Origin: Halohasta litchfieldiae | Lineage (GTDB): Archaea; Halobacteriota; Halobacteria; Halobacteriales; Haloferacaceae | Assembly: GCF_002788215.1 (NCBI RefSeq) | Contig: NZ_CP024845.1 | Span: 2,914,001 to 2,978,000, forward strand | DNA: 64,000 nt | Reading direction: 5' to 3' | Shown here: positions 7,254 to 19,435 of the stretch, piece after piece | Position numbering within the stretch: the stretch's first letter is position 1 | Layout of the letters: every line of letters starts with the position of its first letter | The notes under the pieces: model-generated | Told to the model about the DNA's origin: nothing | The model's input: only the letters and a program-made list of their open reading frames with translations | Database searches by the model: none | Made by a program: the position numbers and the translations under genes

Positions 7254-9773
7254 CTATTCTAACTCTGTCTCGGGTGACTCCGAGAGGTCGACGTCGGCTT
7301 CGGAGGCGTCGGTCACCATCTCGCGTGGGATCACGTCGAGACAGGCGACCTGATCGCCGCTTTCGAGCTCCATCACGATGACGCCCATCGTGTTGCGGCC
7401 GACAATCGAGATCCCTTCGACGGGGGTCCGCATGATCTGGCCGGTCTGGCTCATGACGACTAGATGGTCGCCCGGCCCGACGGTCTCCATCGCACAAACC
7501 TGCCCGTTTCGGTCGTTCGTTTTGATGTCGATCAGCCCCTTGCCGTTTCGGGATTGGACGCGGTACTCCTCGATGTCAGAGCGCTTGCCGTAGCCGTTTT
7601 CAGTGACAGTGAGTACCCAGCTATGACGTTCGGTGTCGACACCAGCGACACCGGCAACTGTATCCTTGCCTTGTAGGTCGACGCCCCGAACCCCGCGGGC
7701 ACTCCGGCCCATCGCTCGCACGTCATCCTCGTCGAACCGGATCGACATCCCGTCGGCGGTGGCGACGACCAGCGTACGGTCGCCGTCGGTGACCTCGACG
7801 TCGACCAGTTGGTCGCCGTCTTCGAGTCGGACCGCGCGGATTCCGGTCGAGTTGATGTTCTGGAACTCGTCGACGGAGGTGCGCTTGATGTAGCCGTCAC
7901 GCGTTACCATCGTCAGGTATCGTGTGCCGTCGATCTCGTCGGATGCGATGTCGTCCATGTTGACGACCGCGGTTAGCTCCTCGCCGCTGTCGAGATCCAG
8001 CAAGTTGACTGCCGACTTGCCGCGGGCAGTACGGCTCATCTCGGGGATCTGGAACCCGCGCAAGGTGTAGATCTGGCCCTGATTACTGAAACAGAGCAGG
8101 TAGTCGTGGCTGTTGGCCACGAACACAGACGACACCGAATCGCCCTCCTTGAGATCCGTGCCGATGATCCCCTTGCCGCCGCGGTTTTGGGCCGAAAAGG
8201 TCGACAGCGGCATCCGCTTGATGTAGTCCTCGTTGGACATGACGACGACCGAATCCTCCTCGGGGATGAGGTCCTCGTGGGCGACGGTGCCGGTGTCTTC
8301 GATGATCGAGGTCCGGCGGTCGTCGTCGTACTCGTCCATTATGTCGAGGAGTTCCTCTTCGATAACGCCCAGTAGCTCCGACTCGTTGGTGAGGATCTCT
8401 TCGAGTCGCTCGATTCTCGCCTGGACCTCCTCGTACTCGTCTTCGATCTCTTGGGCTTCCATCGAGGTCAGCGAGCCAAGTTGCATCGCCACGATGTGGT
8501 CGACTTGGGACTCCGAGAAGTCGAACTGCTCGCGGAGGGCGGCTTTGGCCCCATCGCGGTCCTCGGCGTCTTGGATCGTCTCGATGACGTCGTCGACGTT
8601 GTTGAGCGCGGTCAGTCGGCCCTTCAGAATGTGGGCGCGATCTTCGGCCTCGTCAAGCTCGAACTCCGAGCGCCGCCGGACGACATCGCGGCGGTGTTCG
8701 AGATAGTGGTGGATCGTCTCACGGAGTGTGAGCACCTGTGGCGACCCGTCGACCAACGCGAGATTGATCACGCCAAATGTTCGTTCGAGGTGACTTTCGA
8801 GCAGTTGGTTTTTGACGACGTCGACCATCGCATCCCGCTTGAGTTCGATGACGACACGCATTCCATCGCGGTCGGACTCGTCGCGGAGATCGCGGATGCC
8901 CTCTAACTTGCCCTCGTTGACATCGTCGGCGATGCGTTCGACGAGCCGTGATTTGTTCTCTTGGAACGGGAGTTCGTTGATCACGATCCGGCCTTCTTCC
9001 TCGTAGGTTTCGAACTCGGCGCGGATCCGAACGCGGCCGCGGCCCGTCTTGTAGGCGCTGTGAATCCCCGCTCGACCGACGATGTTTGCACCCGTCGGGA
9101 AATCCGGTCCCTTGACGTGGTCCATCAGATCCTCGACCGTGCAGTCTGGGTTATTGATCAGGTGGACCGTTGCGTCGATCACCTCGCCGAGATTGTGGGG
9201 CGGGATGTTGGTCGACATCCCGACGGCGATCCCCGACGAGCCATTGACCAGCAAGTTGGGGAACGCCGACGGGAGGACATCCGGCTCTTCGAGGCGGTCG
9301 TCGTAGTTCGCTTTGAAGTCGACCGTGTCGGCGTCGATGTCTTCGAGCAGTTCCTCGGCAATCGGGGCCATCCGGGCCTCCGTGTAGCGCATCGCGGCCG
9401 GTGGATCGCCGTCGACCGAACCGAAGTTACCTTGGCCGTCGACGAGCGGGTAGCGCATCGAGAAGTCTTGGGCCATCCGCGCGAGGGTATCATAAATCGC
9501 GCTGTCACCGTGAGGGTGGTAGTCACCCATCGTCTCACCGACGATGGAGGAACTCTTCCGGTGAGCCGATCCCGAGGAAACGCCTGCCTCGTGCATGGCG
9601 TACAGAATCCGACGGTGGACCGGTTTGAGGCCATCACGGACGTCGGGTAGTGCGCGTCCGGCGATGACAGACATGGCGTAGTCGATATACGACTGCTCCA
9701 TCTCGTCTTCGATCCGGGCGGTTTCGATTCTGGCGGCTTCTACGTCTGGTTCGTCGGGTAAATCTGCGCTCAT
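7254..9773 (-). CDS. gyrA: DNA gyrase subunit A
   Basis: An 839-residue GyrA, the DNA-cleaving subunit that with GyrB introduces negative supercoils. The start at 9773 gives [15 protein letters not shown], an acidic haloarchaeal N terminus; 26 further in-frame upstream codons overlap the gyrB end and are unlikely. The quinolone-pocket segment [15 protein letters not shown] (about 86-100) keeps the equivalents of Ser83 and Asp87 of Escherichia coli. The catalytic tyrosine is Tyr130 in [10 protein letters not shown]. The C-terminal half carries beta-pinwheel repeats, including the GyrA-box-like stretch [11 protein letters not shown]. It begins 10 bases after gyrB, so the two form an operon in the order gyrB-gyrA. 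Confidence 0.97.
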   Translation of the reverse strand: MSADLPDEPDVEAARIETARIEDEMEQSYIDYAMSVIAGRALPDVRDGLKPVHRRILYAMHEAGVSSGSAHRKSSSIVGETMGDYHPHGDSAIYDTLARMAQDFSMRYPLVDGQGNFGSVDGDPPAAMRYTEARMAPIAEELLEDIDADTVDFKANYDDRLEEPDVLPSAFPNLLVNGSSGIAVGMSTNIPPHNLGEVIDATVHLINNPDCTVEDLMDHVKGPDFPTGANIVGRAGIHSAYKTGRGRVRIRAEFETYEEEGRIVINELPFQENKSRLVERIADDVNEGKLEGIRDLRDESDRDGMRVVIELKRDAMVDVVKNQLLESHLERTFGVINLALVDGSPQVLTLRETIHHYLEHRRDVVRRRSEFELDEAEDRAHILKGRLTALNNVDDVIETIQDAEDRDGAKAALREQFDFSESQVDHIVAMQLGSLTSMEAQEIEDEYEEVQARIERLEEILTNESELLGVIEEELLDIMDEYDDDRRTSIIEDTGTVAHEDLIPEEDSVVVMSNEDYIKRMPLSTFSAQNRGGKGIIGTDLKEGDSVSSVFVANSHDYLLCFSNQGQIYTLRGFQIPEMSRTARGKSAVNLLDLDSGEELTAVVNMDDIASDEIDGTRYLTMVTRDGYIKRTSVDEFQNINSTGIRAVRLEDGDQLVDVEVTDGDRTLVVATADGMSIRFDEDDVRAMGRSARGVRGVDLQGKDTVAGVAGVDTERHSWVLTVTENGYGKRSDIEEYRVQSRNGKGLIDIKTNDRNGQVCAMETVGPGDHLVVMSQTGQIMRTPVEGISIVGRNTMGVIVMELESGDQVACLDVIPREMVTDASEADVDLSESPETELE

Positions 9774-9783
9774 ATATACTCCG

Positions 9784-11793
<2,010 letters not shown>

Positions 11794-11870
11794 TTACATG
11801 GTGTCTGACGGGAGCTACTCCACACTGCCACTCCGGTGTCGGCGGGTTTCGTGTTGCCATGCCGAACAGG

Positions 11871-11877
11871 TTTTAAT
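11871..11877 (+). promoter_or_regulatory. TATA box of top6B-top6A
   Basis: TTTTAAT lies 28-34 bases before the ATG at 11905. This spacing supports 11905 as the start codon over the in-frame ATG at 11893, which would lie only about 20 bases from the box. Confidence 0.5.
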
Positions 11878-11904
11878 GGCTCCACGGAAACCATGGTGTA
11901 TAGA

Positions 11905-14334
11905 ATGACGTCATTCCAGGCAGAACTCGGTGCCGACGAGGGGATCGCCGAAGAGCTGGCCAAAGGCCAGCGAGAGATCTCTATCGCCGAGTTCTTCGAG
12001 AAGAACAAGCACATGCTCGGCTTCGACTCGGGGGCTCGCGGGCTTGTCACCGCGGTCAAAGAGGCCGTCGACAATGCCCTCGATGCCACCGAGGAGGCGG
12101 GGTTTCGACCCGACATCTACGTCGAAATCACCGAAGTCGGTGACTACTACAAACTCATCATCGAAGACAACGGGCCGGGCATCACGAAAGAACAGCTTCC
12201 CAAAGTGTTCGGAAAACTCCTCTACGGCTCTCGGTTTCACGCCCGCGAACAGTCCCGCGGCCAGCAGGGAATCGGGATCTCCGCGGCGGTGCTCTACTCC
12301 CAACTCACGAGCGGAAAGCCAGCCAAGATCACGAGCCGAACCCAAGAGGCCGGTCAAGCCGAATACTTCGAGCTGATCATCGATACCGATACGAACGAGC
12401 CGGAGATCAGGGAATCAAAAACGACGACATGGGACCGAACCCACGGCACGCGGATCGAACTAGAGATGGAGGCCAATATGCGGGCCCGCCAGCAGCTTCA
12501 TACCTACATCAAAAATACCGCGGTCGTCAACCCCCACGCGCGGATCGAACTTCGGGAGCCGGGGCTTGATGAACCCCTGAAATTCGAGCGCGGAACCGAT
12601 AAGCTCCCGGCCGAAACCAGCGAGATTCGACCCCACCCTCACGGGGTCGAACTCGGGACGCTCCTGAAAATGCTTGCAGCGACCGAATCCTACTCGATTT
12701 CGGGCTTTCTGCAGGAGGAGTTCACCCGCGTCGGGAAGAAAACCGCCAGCAAAGTGCTCGATGCGTTCCGAGATCGCCACTACGGCCGGGAGGTCTCGTG
12801 GCCAACACCCACCCTTAACGTCGACATCACTGCCGCGATCACCGAGGCCGTCTCAAACAAGGGTGCAGACGCCACCGAATCGTTCGCTGGCGAGATCCAG
12901 TCAGTCCTCCAGAGCCGCGAGCGAACCGCCCACTTCGAGTTGGTTGAGATCGTCGACAACGTCGCCGAGAGCGTCGAAGACGAGACGGGTCGCACCTTTG
13001 GGTCGACGGTCAGAGGGAAGGCCGTCGACGCCGTCTGGGCCGAACTGACCGCCTTCGAGACCGATGCGGATGAAGACGGAGACGGTCGAGACCACCTCAC
13101 GCCAGCGATCTACACGCTGATCGACGAGGCGACAAGCACCCGGAAGGACGATGCGACGATTCAGGCGCTCGCCGAGCGAATTGCGCGTCGACTCGCAAAT
13201 AGCGATGGCGATCAGTTCCGATTTACACACGACGAACTCACGCGCCTCGTCGAGGAAGCTGCTGACGCGACCGTCGAGTACGACGACGTGACCGTCGGCG
13301 ACACTGCCCGCGAGAACATTCTGGACTCCCTCTGGGAGATCTCCCGAACCGTCCCCGACGACGCCCCGAAAATTCGAGAGATCGCCGACAGCCGCGACAC
13401 GTCCAGCGAACTGCTGGAGGCGATGCGGGAGACCAACATTCTCGCACCGCCAACTGACTGCCTGTCGCCGATCACGGCCGAGCTTGTCGAAGCTGGGCTG
13501 AAAAAGGAGTACGATGCCGACTTCTATGCCGCCGCGACGCGCGACGCGGACGTCCACGGCGGCGACCCCTTCATCGTCGAGGCCGGGATCGCCTACGGCG
13601 GCGAACTCAAAGCCGAAGGCGGCGTCGACCTCCTCCGATTTGCCAACCGTGTTCCGCTGGTCTACCAGCAGGGCGCGTGTGCGATCACCGACGTAGTCAA
13701 GGGAATCGGCTGGCGGAACTACAATCTCGACCAACCCGGCGGCAGCGGGATGCCGAACGGCCCGGCAGTGCTCATGGTCCACGTCGCCTCGACCAACGTG
13801 CCGTTCACCAGCGAGTCGAAGGACGCGCTGGCCAACATTCCAGCCATCGAAGACGAAATCGAGTTGGCGATTCGAGAGGCCGCCCGCGAACTCAAATCCT
13901 ATCTGAACAAGCGGCAGTCGCTTCAAAAACGACAGGAGAAACAGGACGTCCTCAGTCGGATTCTGCCGGAGATGGCCGACAAAGTCGCCGAGGTGACGGG
14001 GCGACCACGACCCAACATCGAGGGCGCGATGGGCAAAATCATGAACAATCTCTGTATCGACCGCGAAATCAAGGACGGAACGGTGACGCTAACGGTCGAA
14101 AACTTCTCCGACCGGAGCGAAAGCCCCGAGATCACCGAGATCGTGACCGTCGAGCCACAGGATCTCAACGGCGACGGGAGTGTGGTCGACCTCGACGGCG
14201 AATGGTACGTCCAGTGGTCGCCATCGGTGTCGGCCGGTGAGGAGGCCGAACTGAAATACACAATCGATGAGACGGCCGATTTCGACATCACTGTCGAGGG
14301 GATCGAAGACGAGAAACTGACGCTGAACGCCTAA
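11905..14334 (+). CDS. top6B: DNA topoisomerase VI subunit B
   Basis: An 809-residue ATPase subunit of topoisomerase VI, the archaeal enzyme that relaxes and decatenates DNA. The GHKL fold is shown by [14 protein letters not shown] (53-66), DNGPGI (88-93) and [14 protein letters not shown] (119-132). The middle holds the helix-turn-helix-like and transducer regions ([10 protein letters not shown] onward), and [15 protein letters not shown] near residue 600 is typical. The last 100 residues look like an immunoglobulin-type beta domain. About 100 residues around 375-480 are acidic and look like a haloarchaeal insertion. The gene is 16 bases ahead of top6A, with a GAGGTG ribosome site in the gap. 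Confidence 0.96.
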   Translation: MTSFQAELGADEGIAEELAKGQREISIAEFFEKNKHMLGFDSGARGLVTAVKEAVDNALDATEEAGFRPDIYVEITEVGDYYKLIIEDNGPGITKEQLPKVFGKLLYGSRFHAREQSRGQQGIGISAAVLYSQLTSGKPAKITSRTQEAGQAEYFELIIDTDTNEPEIRESKTTTWDRTHGTRIELEMEANMRARQQLHTYIKNTAVVNPHARIELREPGLDEPLKFERGTDKLPAETSEIRPHPHGVELGTLLKMLAATESYSISGFLQEEFTRVGKKTASKVLDAFRDRHYGREVSWPTPTLNVDITAAITEAVSNKGADATESFAGEIQSVLQSRERTAHFELVEIVDNVAESVEDETGRTFGSTVRGKAVDAVWAELTAFETDADEDGDGRDHLTPAIYTLIDEATSTRKDDATIQALAERIARRLANSDGDQFRFTHDELTRLVEEAADATVEYDDVTVGDTARENILDSLWEISRTVPDDAPKIREIADSRDTSSELLEAMRETNILAPPTDCLSPITAELVEAGLKKEYDADFYAAATRDADVHGGDPFIVEAGIAYGGELKAEGGVDLLRFANRVPLVYQQGACAITDVVKGIGWRNYNLDQPGGSGMPNGPAVLMVHVASTNVPFTSESKDALANIPAIEDEIELAIREAARELKSYLNKRQSLQKRQEKQDVLSRILPEMADKVAEVTGRPRPNIEGAMGKIMNNLCIDREIKDGTVTLTVENFSDRSESPEITEIVTVEPQDLNGDGSVVDLDGEWYVQWSPSVSAGEEAELKYTIDETADFDITVEGIEDEKLTLNA

Positions 14335-14350
14335 CTTGAGGTGTATATAA

Positions 14351-15445
14351 ATGAGTAAACGAACCAACGAAGCCCGAGCCAGAGAACAGCTCATCGACCT
14401 TGCCGAGGAGTTCTACGACCAGTTCGCCGGCGGCCAGATCCCAGAGATGACGCTGCCGACGCGAACCAAGAGCAACATCGAGTACGACCCCGACTCCGGG
14501 GTTTGGGTGTATGGAGATCGGACGTCGACGCGGTCGGCGAACTCGGTGCGTGGCGCTCGAAAGCTGCTGAAGGCGGTGTACACCATCGAGTTCCTCGACC
14601 AGCAGTTGGCAGAGGATCGCTCGTCGACGCTGCGAGAACTCTACTACCTCTCCGAATCGTGGGACAACAATGAGGCCCACTTCTCGGATCAAGACGAGTC
14701 GAACCAGATGATCGAGGATTTGGAGATCGTCTCGGATGTGACCCGCGAGGACTTCCACATGCGGCCCGAGGAGTCCGGCGCGACCCTGATGGGGCCGCTT
14801 GAGATCCGCGAGCAAACGCGCAGAGGAGAACGGGAGATCCACTGCCAGCAAGACGTTGGCGAGGGAGGCTACCAGATCCCGAACAACCCCGACACCATCG
14901 AGTTCCTCGACAACGACATCGATTTCGTCCTCTGTGTGGAGACCGGTGGGATGCGCGACCGGCTCATCGAGAATGGGTTTGACGACGACTACAACTGTCT
15001 GGTCGTCCACCTCAAAGGTCAGCCTGCCCGCGCTACCCGGCGGATCATCAAACGACTCCACGACGAACTCGATCTTCCAGTGACGGTGTTCTGTGACGGC
15101 GACCCGTGGTCCTACCGGATCTACGGTTCAGTTGCATATGGCTCGATCAAATCCGCCCACCTCTCGGAGTATCTTGCGACGCCGGAGGCCGACTACATCG
15201 GGATTCAGCCCCAAGATATCGTCGACTACGATCTGCCGACCGATCCGCTGGCCGATTCGGATATCAATGCGTTGGAGTCGGAACTGACCGACCCGCGCTA
15301 CCAGACTGACTACTGGGAAGAACAGATCGAACTCCAACTCGAAATCGGGAAAAAGGCCGAACAGCAGGCGCTGGCGGCCCGCGGGCTGGACTTCGTTACA
15401 GACACGTATCTGCCAGAGCGACTCGACGCGATGGACGTTATTTAA
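14351..15445 (+). CDS. top6A: DNA topoisomerase VI subunit A (Spo11-like)
   Basis: A 364-residue DNA-cleaving subunit of topoisomerase VI, homologous to Spo11. The winged-helix cleavage domain has the tyrosine pair Tyr98-Tyr99 in [11 protein letters not shown], one of which is the nucleophile. The Toprim domain shows [14 protein letters not shown] with its glutamate and [15 protein letters not shown] with the DGD metal-binding acids. Length and order match archaeal Top6A. It is translated from the same message as top6B, using GAGGTG as ribosome site. Confidence 0.96.
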   Translation: MSKRTNEARAREQLIDLAEEFYDQFAGGQIPEMTLPTRTKSNIEYDPDSGVWVYGDRTSTRSANSVRGARKLLKAVYTIEFLDQQLAEDRSSTLRELYYLSESWDNNEAHFSDQDESNQMIEDLEIVSDVTREDFHMRPEESGATLMGPLEIREQTRRGEREIHCQQDVGEGGYQIPNNPDTIEFLDNDIDFVLCVETGGMRDRLIENGFDDDYNCLVVHLKGQPARATRRIIKRLHDELDLPVTVFCDGDPWSYRIYGSVAYGSIKSAHLSEYLATPEADYIGIQPQDIVDYDLPTDPLADSDINALESELTDPRYQTDYWEEQIELQLEIGKKAEQQALAARGLDFVTDTYLPERLDAMDVI

Positions 15446-15451
15446 TCAGAC

Positions 15452-15736
15452 TCAGTCGGCAGCACCCGGCGTCGGTGGCCGAACTTGACAGCTAGCCGCC
15501 GACTCGATGCGAACTTCGATGTCGTCAGTACCTTCGACGGTGACAGTGAGCCCATCGTAGCCGAAGGTGACAGTGGGAGTCGTCTGCTGGCTCGCAGCGG
15601 CTGTCGAAAGCGTGCGTTCGAGGGCTTCAATGTCGATAACGTCGCCGACCGGTGGGGAGAGTTCCGTTGGATCAACACCCTGCTTGTCGGCAATCTGTTG
15701 GGGGAGACGGACACTGAGTGGTGGCTCGGAGGACAT
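15452..15736 (-). CDS. HalOD1 output domain protein
   Basis: A 94-residue stand-alone HalOD1 domain. The pattern ADKQGVDPTELSPPVGDVIDIEALERTL followed by a short linker and VTFGYDGLTVTVEGTDDIEV is the standard two-part form of this haloarchaeal domain, which is often fused to two-component proteins and also found alone. Its biochemical role is not established. It is convergent with top6A, six bases away. It has a strong promoter with a set of repeated half-sites directly upstream (15761-15788), so its expression is probably regulated. Confidence 0.82.
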   Translation of the reverse strand: MSSEPPLSVRLPQQIADKQGVDPTELSPPVGDVIDIEALERTLSTAAASQQTTPTVTFGYDGLTVTVEGTDDIEVRIESAASCQVRPPTPGAAD

Positions 15737-15760
15737 ACTGGATCGGCGGGAGAGTCACAG

Positions 15761-15788
15761 ATAAATATATGTCAGACATCTGTATGTC
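15761..15788 (-). promoter_or_regulatory. promoter of the HalOD1 gene with three ATGTC/GACAT half-sites
   Basis: On the minus strand ATATATTTAT (15761-15770) lies 25-34 bases upstream of the start codon and is a good TATA box. Immediately behind it on the plus strand are ATGTC (15769-15773), GACAT (15775-15779) and ATGTC (15784-15788). The first two form a perfect palindrome around one base, the last two an inverted repeat with a four-base spacer. The site overlaps the BRE and upstream edge of TATA, where a repressor could block TBP/TFB. Confidence 0.5.
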
Positions 15789-16504
15789 ATACTCGGCCAC
15801 AGTGATAGTCAGTGGCAATCCGACCCGGAGCCGTTTGCTCTCGGACGTTGTCGACGCTACCGAGCCGTTGTGATCGGACTGGTTCGACGCACTCACCAGT
15901 CGACCGAGTCGGCGCGTAGGTCGGCTCCAGAACGGAGGGTGTCAAAGACCTCGAATCCGGGTACGATTACGACGCCGCGTAGTATGCCGGTGATCGTATT
16001 TCTGAGAGCAACTGTACAAGATTCGTGAAAAGTCCAGATACTGCGCCAAGCCCAACGCTACCGATGAATCGTGACCTCGACGACGTCGACCGGAGTGTCT
16101 TCACGACCAGCGACCGTGAGCTCAAATATCACTCAGTTAATCACAAAAAATCATACGGTAAAAATGCCTACATATTATTAGGTTATCGCCACTTATCCCG
16201 GATAGGGAGTAGTCGCTGGCACGAAGGTCCCATCTCCTCGTGCAGCGAATTCGGCCCCCCAAGTCTCCCTGTTACACAGCCCCCACTAGCGACCTGTCGT
16301 TCCGGATGGGATACGGCGTCAGGATCACAAACACGGCAGAGGCACCCTCTTCCCACCCCCATTGTCCATCTGTGTCCCCGCTGATGGCTTTGAGTCCCTC
16401 CCGGTCGTGACAACAGTTCCGTCCGATACCCTCGGTCGACGTTTTCTCACTGTCCGTTCGGCTAGGTGAATCGAGAGGCGAAAAGAGAAATCCACGTCGA
16501 CAAG
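15789..16504. other. gene-poor stretch with AT-rich patch and one repeat copy
   Basis: I find no convincing gene in these 716 bases. A minus-strand frame ending near 15893 reads TGILRGVVIVPGFEVFDTLRSG and may be the tail of a decayed gene, but it has no start codon. About 16120-16190 is distinctly AT-rich, with AATCACAAAAAATCATACGG and ATATTATTAGG. Bases 16298-16360 carry a copy of the dispersed repeat also found at 61254-61317. Long frames across 16272-16784 are shadows of the neighbouring membrane gene or of this repeat. Confidence 0.55.
16298..16360. repeat. dispersed repeat, copy A
   Basis: This 63-base segment matches 61254-61317. Over the first 51 ungapped positions 42 agree by hand count, including 15 identical bases GCGTCAGGATCACAA at 16316-16330; a one-base gap is needed after that. 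Both copies lie in long intergenic regions with no gene nearby in frame. Its nature is unknown. Confidence 0.65.
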
Positions 16505-17373
16505 CTACGATCTCGCCGGTGGGTGCTCCCGACTGGTAGTCGACCTCTCGGTCCGGCCATCCAAACTCTCGAAGTCGAAATCGTCGAACTCGGGGGGAAT
16601 CGTCCGCTCGGCAGCGTAGATGTAGAGGGCTGTTTTGGTGATCCCCTGGACGGTTTGGCCGACGAGATAGACGCCAACTGAGACGCCAACCGCGCCGAGA
16701 ACCACAGTTGTGGTACCGACCGCAGGCACGAGCGAGAACAGTCCGACACCGACAGCGACCACGACACCCATTCCCACCAACCACAGGCCGAACTGGACGA
16801 GGCCGATGCCGAAGTTCGAACTCAGTGTCTCACCCCATGTCTCGCGGAACGTTCCGGCACTTTTCGAGAACAACTCACTCGGAGAGACGTCCTCGAAGAC
16901 GATGACGGGGATAACAAAAAACGTGGTAATCGTCCAGCCGAGTGCAAAGAACCCCGCGACGAGTCGCGTGAGCATTGAATCCGAGCGTTCAAGCGACCGC
17001 AAGATTACGCCGACGACTGCTGAGATCACCGACCAGACCGCAATCTCCGTCTTCCGTTCCCACGCAGCAGCCATCCCCCACGCAGCGTCGGCTCCCGGCC
17101 GTGGAACACGTCGTCGACCGACGAGACGAGCGCGGCCGTAAAAAATGAGGCCAGAAACGTCGTCACGAAGTAGAACACGAACAACGCGAGATACTCCAGC
17201 CCGCCGCCGATGAGCGAGCCGACGAAGACGGTGAGATACAGTCCGACACCGAACGCCAGCGTCCCAACGGCACTCAACAGCGGAAACAGCATGAGATTCG
17301 GGTGGGTACGGAGGACAGACAGACTGTCACGAGTAAGCGTGAGTCCGGTTCGGAACCGCTGGACCAGTGGCAT
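16505..17373 (-). pseudogene. DUF6159-like multi-span membrane protein, frameshifted
   Basis: Two minus-strand frames together give one membrane protein of roughly 285 residues. The first runs from ATG 17373 (MPLVQRFRTGLTLTRDSLSVL) to about 17080 with two to three membrane spans and ends in DDVFHGREPTLRGG. The second continues from about 17074 with AAAWERKTEIAVWSVISAVVG and four more spans, ending at 16505. The join lies at a run of five C (17075-17079, five G on the coding strand); one extra G would restore a single frame. The architecture fits the DUF6159 family of haloarchaeal membrane proteins, of unknown function. It could be a real mutation or a base-calling error in the run. Confidence 0.72.
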
Positions 17374-17440
17374 ACACGATACTGCTTCTGTTGACTGATA
17401 AATATACGCTGCCGTGACTGTCTCCGCAGGTGTCGACCGG

Positions 17441-17704
17441 TTAGCCACCGAGTCCGGCTGCAACCAGCAGGACACCGATCCCGACCAGCGCCGTCAGTGC
17501 GATCCAGTTGCGCGGTGTGTCGACGCCCTCAGGGAGTCGTCGATGCGTGAACAGATAGACGAAATAGATCCCAAGCGGTGAGAGTCGCAGGAGAGGATTT
17601 GTGTCCACCGCGAACACGAACACAAGGAGGACGGTGACGACAATCGTCGTCGCAGCGACTCCGGTTGCAACCAGCGTATCAGTCCAAGCGTCTTCGAGAT
17701 CCAT
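17441..17704 (-). CDS. small membrane protein of unknown function
   Basis: An 87-residue protein with three hydrophobic segments: about 10-34 (LVATGVAATTIVVTVLLVFVFAV), 42-52 (LGIYFVYLF) and 66-86 (NWIALTALVGIGVLLVAAGLGG). A conserved-looking polar stretch THRRLPEGVDTPRN joins the last two. It starts 52 bases downstream of the FKBP stop and precedes the frameshifted membrane gene on the same strand. I do not recognise a named family. Confidence 0.62.
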   Translation of the reverse strand: MDLEDAWTDTLVATGVAATTIVVTVLLVFVFAVDTNPLLRLSPLGIYFVYLFTHRRLPEGVDTPRNWIALTALVGIGVLLVAAGLGG

Positions 17705-17755
17705 TGCGTGTACTCAGCGGTGGGTGTATAAAAAACGAGTTCGGAACCGAGCGCG

Positions 17756-18724
17756 TTAGGCTTCGTCTTCGATCTCTTCGGCGAGTTCGTCGGCGTCGAG
17801 ATCGACGTCATCGAGGTCGACGTCTTCGAGGGCCTCTTCGACTTCCTCGCCGCCAGCACCGCCGAGACCACCCATGCCGCCCATACCGCCGAACATGCCG
17901 CCGCCGCTGCCGTCGAGGATCTCTTGGACGACGATGCGGTCGACACCGATTTTGGCGATGACTTCCTGAGCGATCTGGCCCTTGGACATCATCCACTGCT
18001 GGTTCATCGTCAGCTGTGGCGTAGACTCGATGTAGAGCGTCTCTTTCTCGACGGTCTGGGTTTCGAACTCGGGCTCGGCATCCTCGTCGTCGGAGTCGAC
18101 GGGGACCTCCTCTTCGACTTCGTCGGTCTCGATCCAGATCGGCGGGGCGTGCTGGAGGTACATCCCAAGCAGGCCCTCGGCCTTGCCGACTACGTCGTCG
18201 ACTTCTTCGAGGATCTCGTACTCGTATTCGAGCTCTTCGCCGGCCAGCGGGTGGTTGAAGTTGACCCGTGCGCGGCCGCCGATAATGGTCTCGATGTGGC
18301 CCTGTTCGTTGTCGATCTGGACGTTCGCGCCGGGGTAGCGGTCGTCCTCGTCGATTTTCTGGGCGCTGATCGTTTTGACCTGGTCGGGGTCGTACTCGCC
18401 GAAGGCTTCCTCCGCGGAGATGACGACCGATCCCTCGTCGCCGACCTCGCCGCCGATCAGGGCCTCGTCGACGGATTCGAAGACGTGGCCTTCACCGATG
18501 ATGATCGTTCGTGGCGAGAACTCGTGTTCCTCGGTATCAATTCCTGCCTCTTCGGCGACTTCGAGGATCGTTGTGTCGACGACATCGTCGTCCTCGGTGG
18601 TGCGGAGGGTGTAGTCGAGCTTGACGAAATCGCCATTCTGGAACCCTGTCTCGGTCTCCGATGCAGCGTCTGCAGACTCATCAGCGTCAGCGGCAGCGTC
18701 CGCTTCGGCCTGTTCGTCACTCAT
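17756..18724 (-). CDS. FKBP-type peptidyl-prolyl isomerase, SlyD-like, with long tail
   Basis: A 322-residue FKBP of the SlyD type, a peptidyl-prolyl isomerase and chaperone. After an acidic Ala/Asp/Glu leader (1-30), the catalytic domain reads NGDFVKLDYTLRTTEDDDVVDTT, RTIIIGEGHVFESVDEALIGGEVGD and NFNHPLAGEELEYEYEI, with the IF chaperone insert between. From about residue 185 there is a second region of about 100 residues unlike classical SlyD, then a Gly/Met stretch GGGMFGGMGGMGGLGG and an acidic end. The start at 18724 was chosen because the acidic leader begins there; the upstream extension in frame overlaps the divergent CYTH gene. It is cytoplasmic and probably helps folding in high salt. 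Confidence 0.9.
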   Translation of the reverse strand: MSDEQAEADAAADADESADAASETETGFQNGDFVKLDYTLRTTEDDDVVDTTILEVAEEAGIDTEEHEFSPRTIIIGEGHVFESVDEALIGGEVGDEGSVVISAEEAFGEYDPDQVKTISAQKIDEDDRYPGANVQIDNEQGHIETIIGGRARVNFNHPLAGEELEYEYEILEEVDDVVGKAEGLLGMYLQHAPPIWIETDEVEEEVPVDSDDEDAEPEFETQTVEKETLYIESTPQLTMNQQWMMSKGQIAQEVIAKIGVDRIVVQEILDGSGGGMFGGMGGMGGLGGAGGEEVEEALEDVDLDDVDLDADELAEEIEDEA

Positions 18725-18814
18725 ACTCCGAACAACTGGTGATGCACCCTTAAGAAGCACGGTTCGCGGCGGCCAACCCACAGAAGCTTTCGGGAGACAG
18801 TGGGACAGTGAGGT

Positions 18815-19360
18815 ATGTACGAAGTCGAACTCAAACTCCGAGCCGACCACGAGGACCTCCGCGAGAAACTCGGGGAACTGGGAGCCGACCACGTCGACAG
18901 CCGCACCCAGAACGACACCTACTACAATGCGCCCCACCGCGACTTTGCCGAAACCGACGAGGCGCTCCGTATTCGGCACGAAACGACCGAACACAGCGAA
19001 GCGGTTGCCAAAATAACTTATAAAGGTCCGTTGGTCGAGGCGGAATCGAAAACCCGCGAGGAACACGAGACGGTTGTCGTCGACGAGGAGGCCCTGTCGG
19101 GCATTCTCTCGGGACTCGGCTTCGAGCCAGCAGCACGAGTTGAAAAAGAACGGGAGTTCTACGAACTGGATGGCTACACGATCAGCCTCGACAGCGTAAG
19201 TGGTCTCGGCGAGTACATCGAAATTGAACAGGAAGCTACAGAGGACGATATCGAAGCGGTGCGTGAGGGCGCGGTCGACTTGCTGTCGGAACTCAGTCTA
19301 GATTCCAGCGAGCAGATCCGCACCTCCTATCTTGGACTCCTGCTCGAAAACGACATGTGA
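18815..19360 (+). CDS. cyaB: CYTH domain protein (class IV adenylate cyclase family)
   Basis: A 181-residue CYTH protein. The EXEXK motif is at residues 3-7 (EVELK) and binds the triphosphate and metal ions. Further conserved charged strands follow: DTYYNAPHRDFAETDEALRIR, KITYKGP and REEHETVV, then DSVSGLGEYIEIE near residue 130. Archaeal members are annotated as class IV adenylate cyclase or thiamine triphosphatase-like; the true substrate is uncertain and cAMP signalling is not established here. It is divergent from the FKBP gene and 75 bases upstream of mat. Confidence 0.87.
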   Translation: MYEVELKLRADHEDLREKLGELGADHVDSRTQNDTYYNAPHRDFAETDEALRIRHETTEHSEAVAKITYKGPLVEAESKTREEHETVVVDEEALSGILSGLGFEPAARVEKEREFYELDGYTISLDSVSGLGEYIEIEQEATEDDIEAVREGAVDLLSELSLDSSEQIRTSYLGLLLENDM

Positions 19361-19435
19361 AATGCGCAGCAGTTATTTTATATCGTCCAGAGGTTTCCGC
19401 AAGTTATAGAATGTCGGCCTCCGAAGGGTCCAGTA

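Noticed and set aside
15893-16040. Gene-like tail reading GVVIVPGFEVFDTLRSGADLRADSV on the minus strand
   Set aside because: No start codon and a stop close upstream. Mentioned only as possible decay in the region entry.
16272-16784. Minus-strand frame of 170 codons across the end of the DUF6159-like gene
   Set aside because: It overlaps the membrane gene in another frame, is Arg- and Gly-rich, and its last part is the dispersed repeat.
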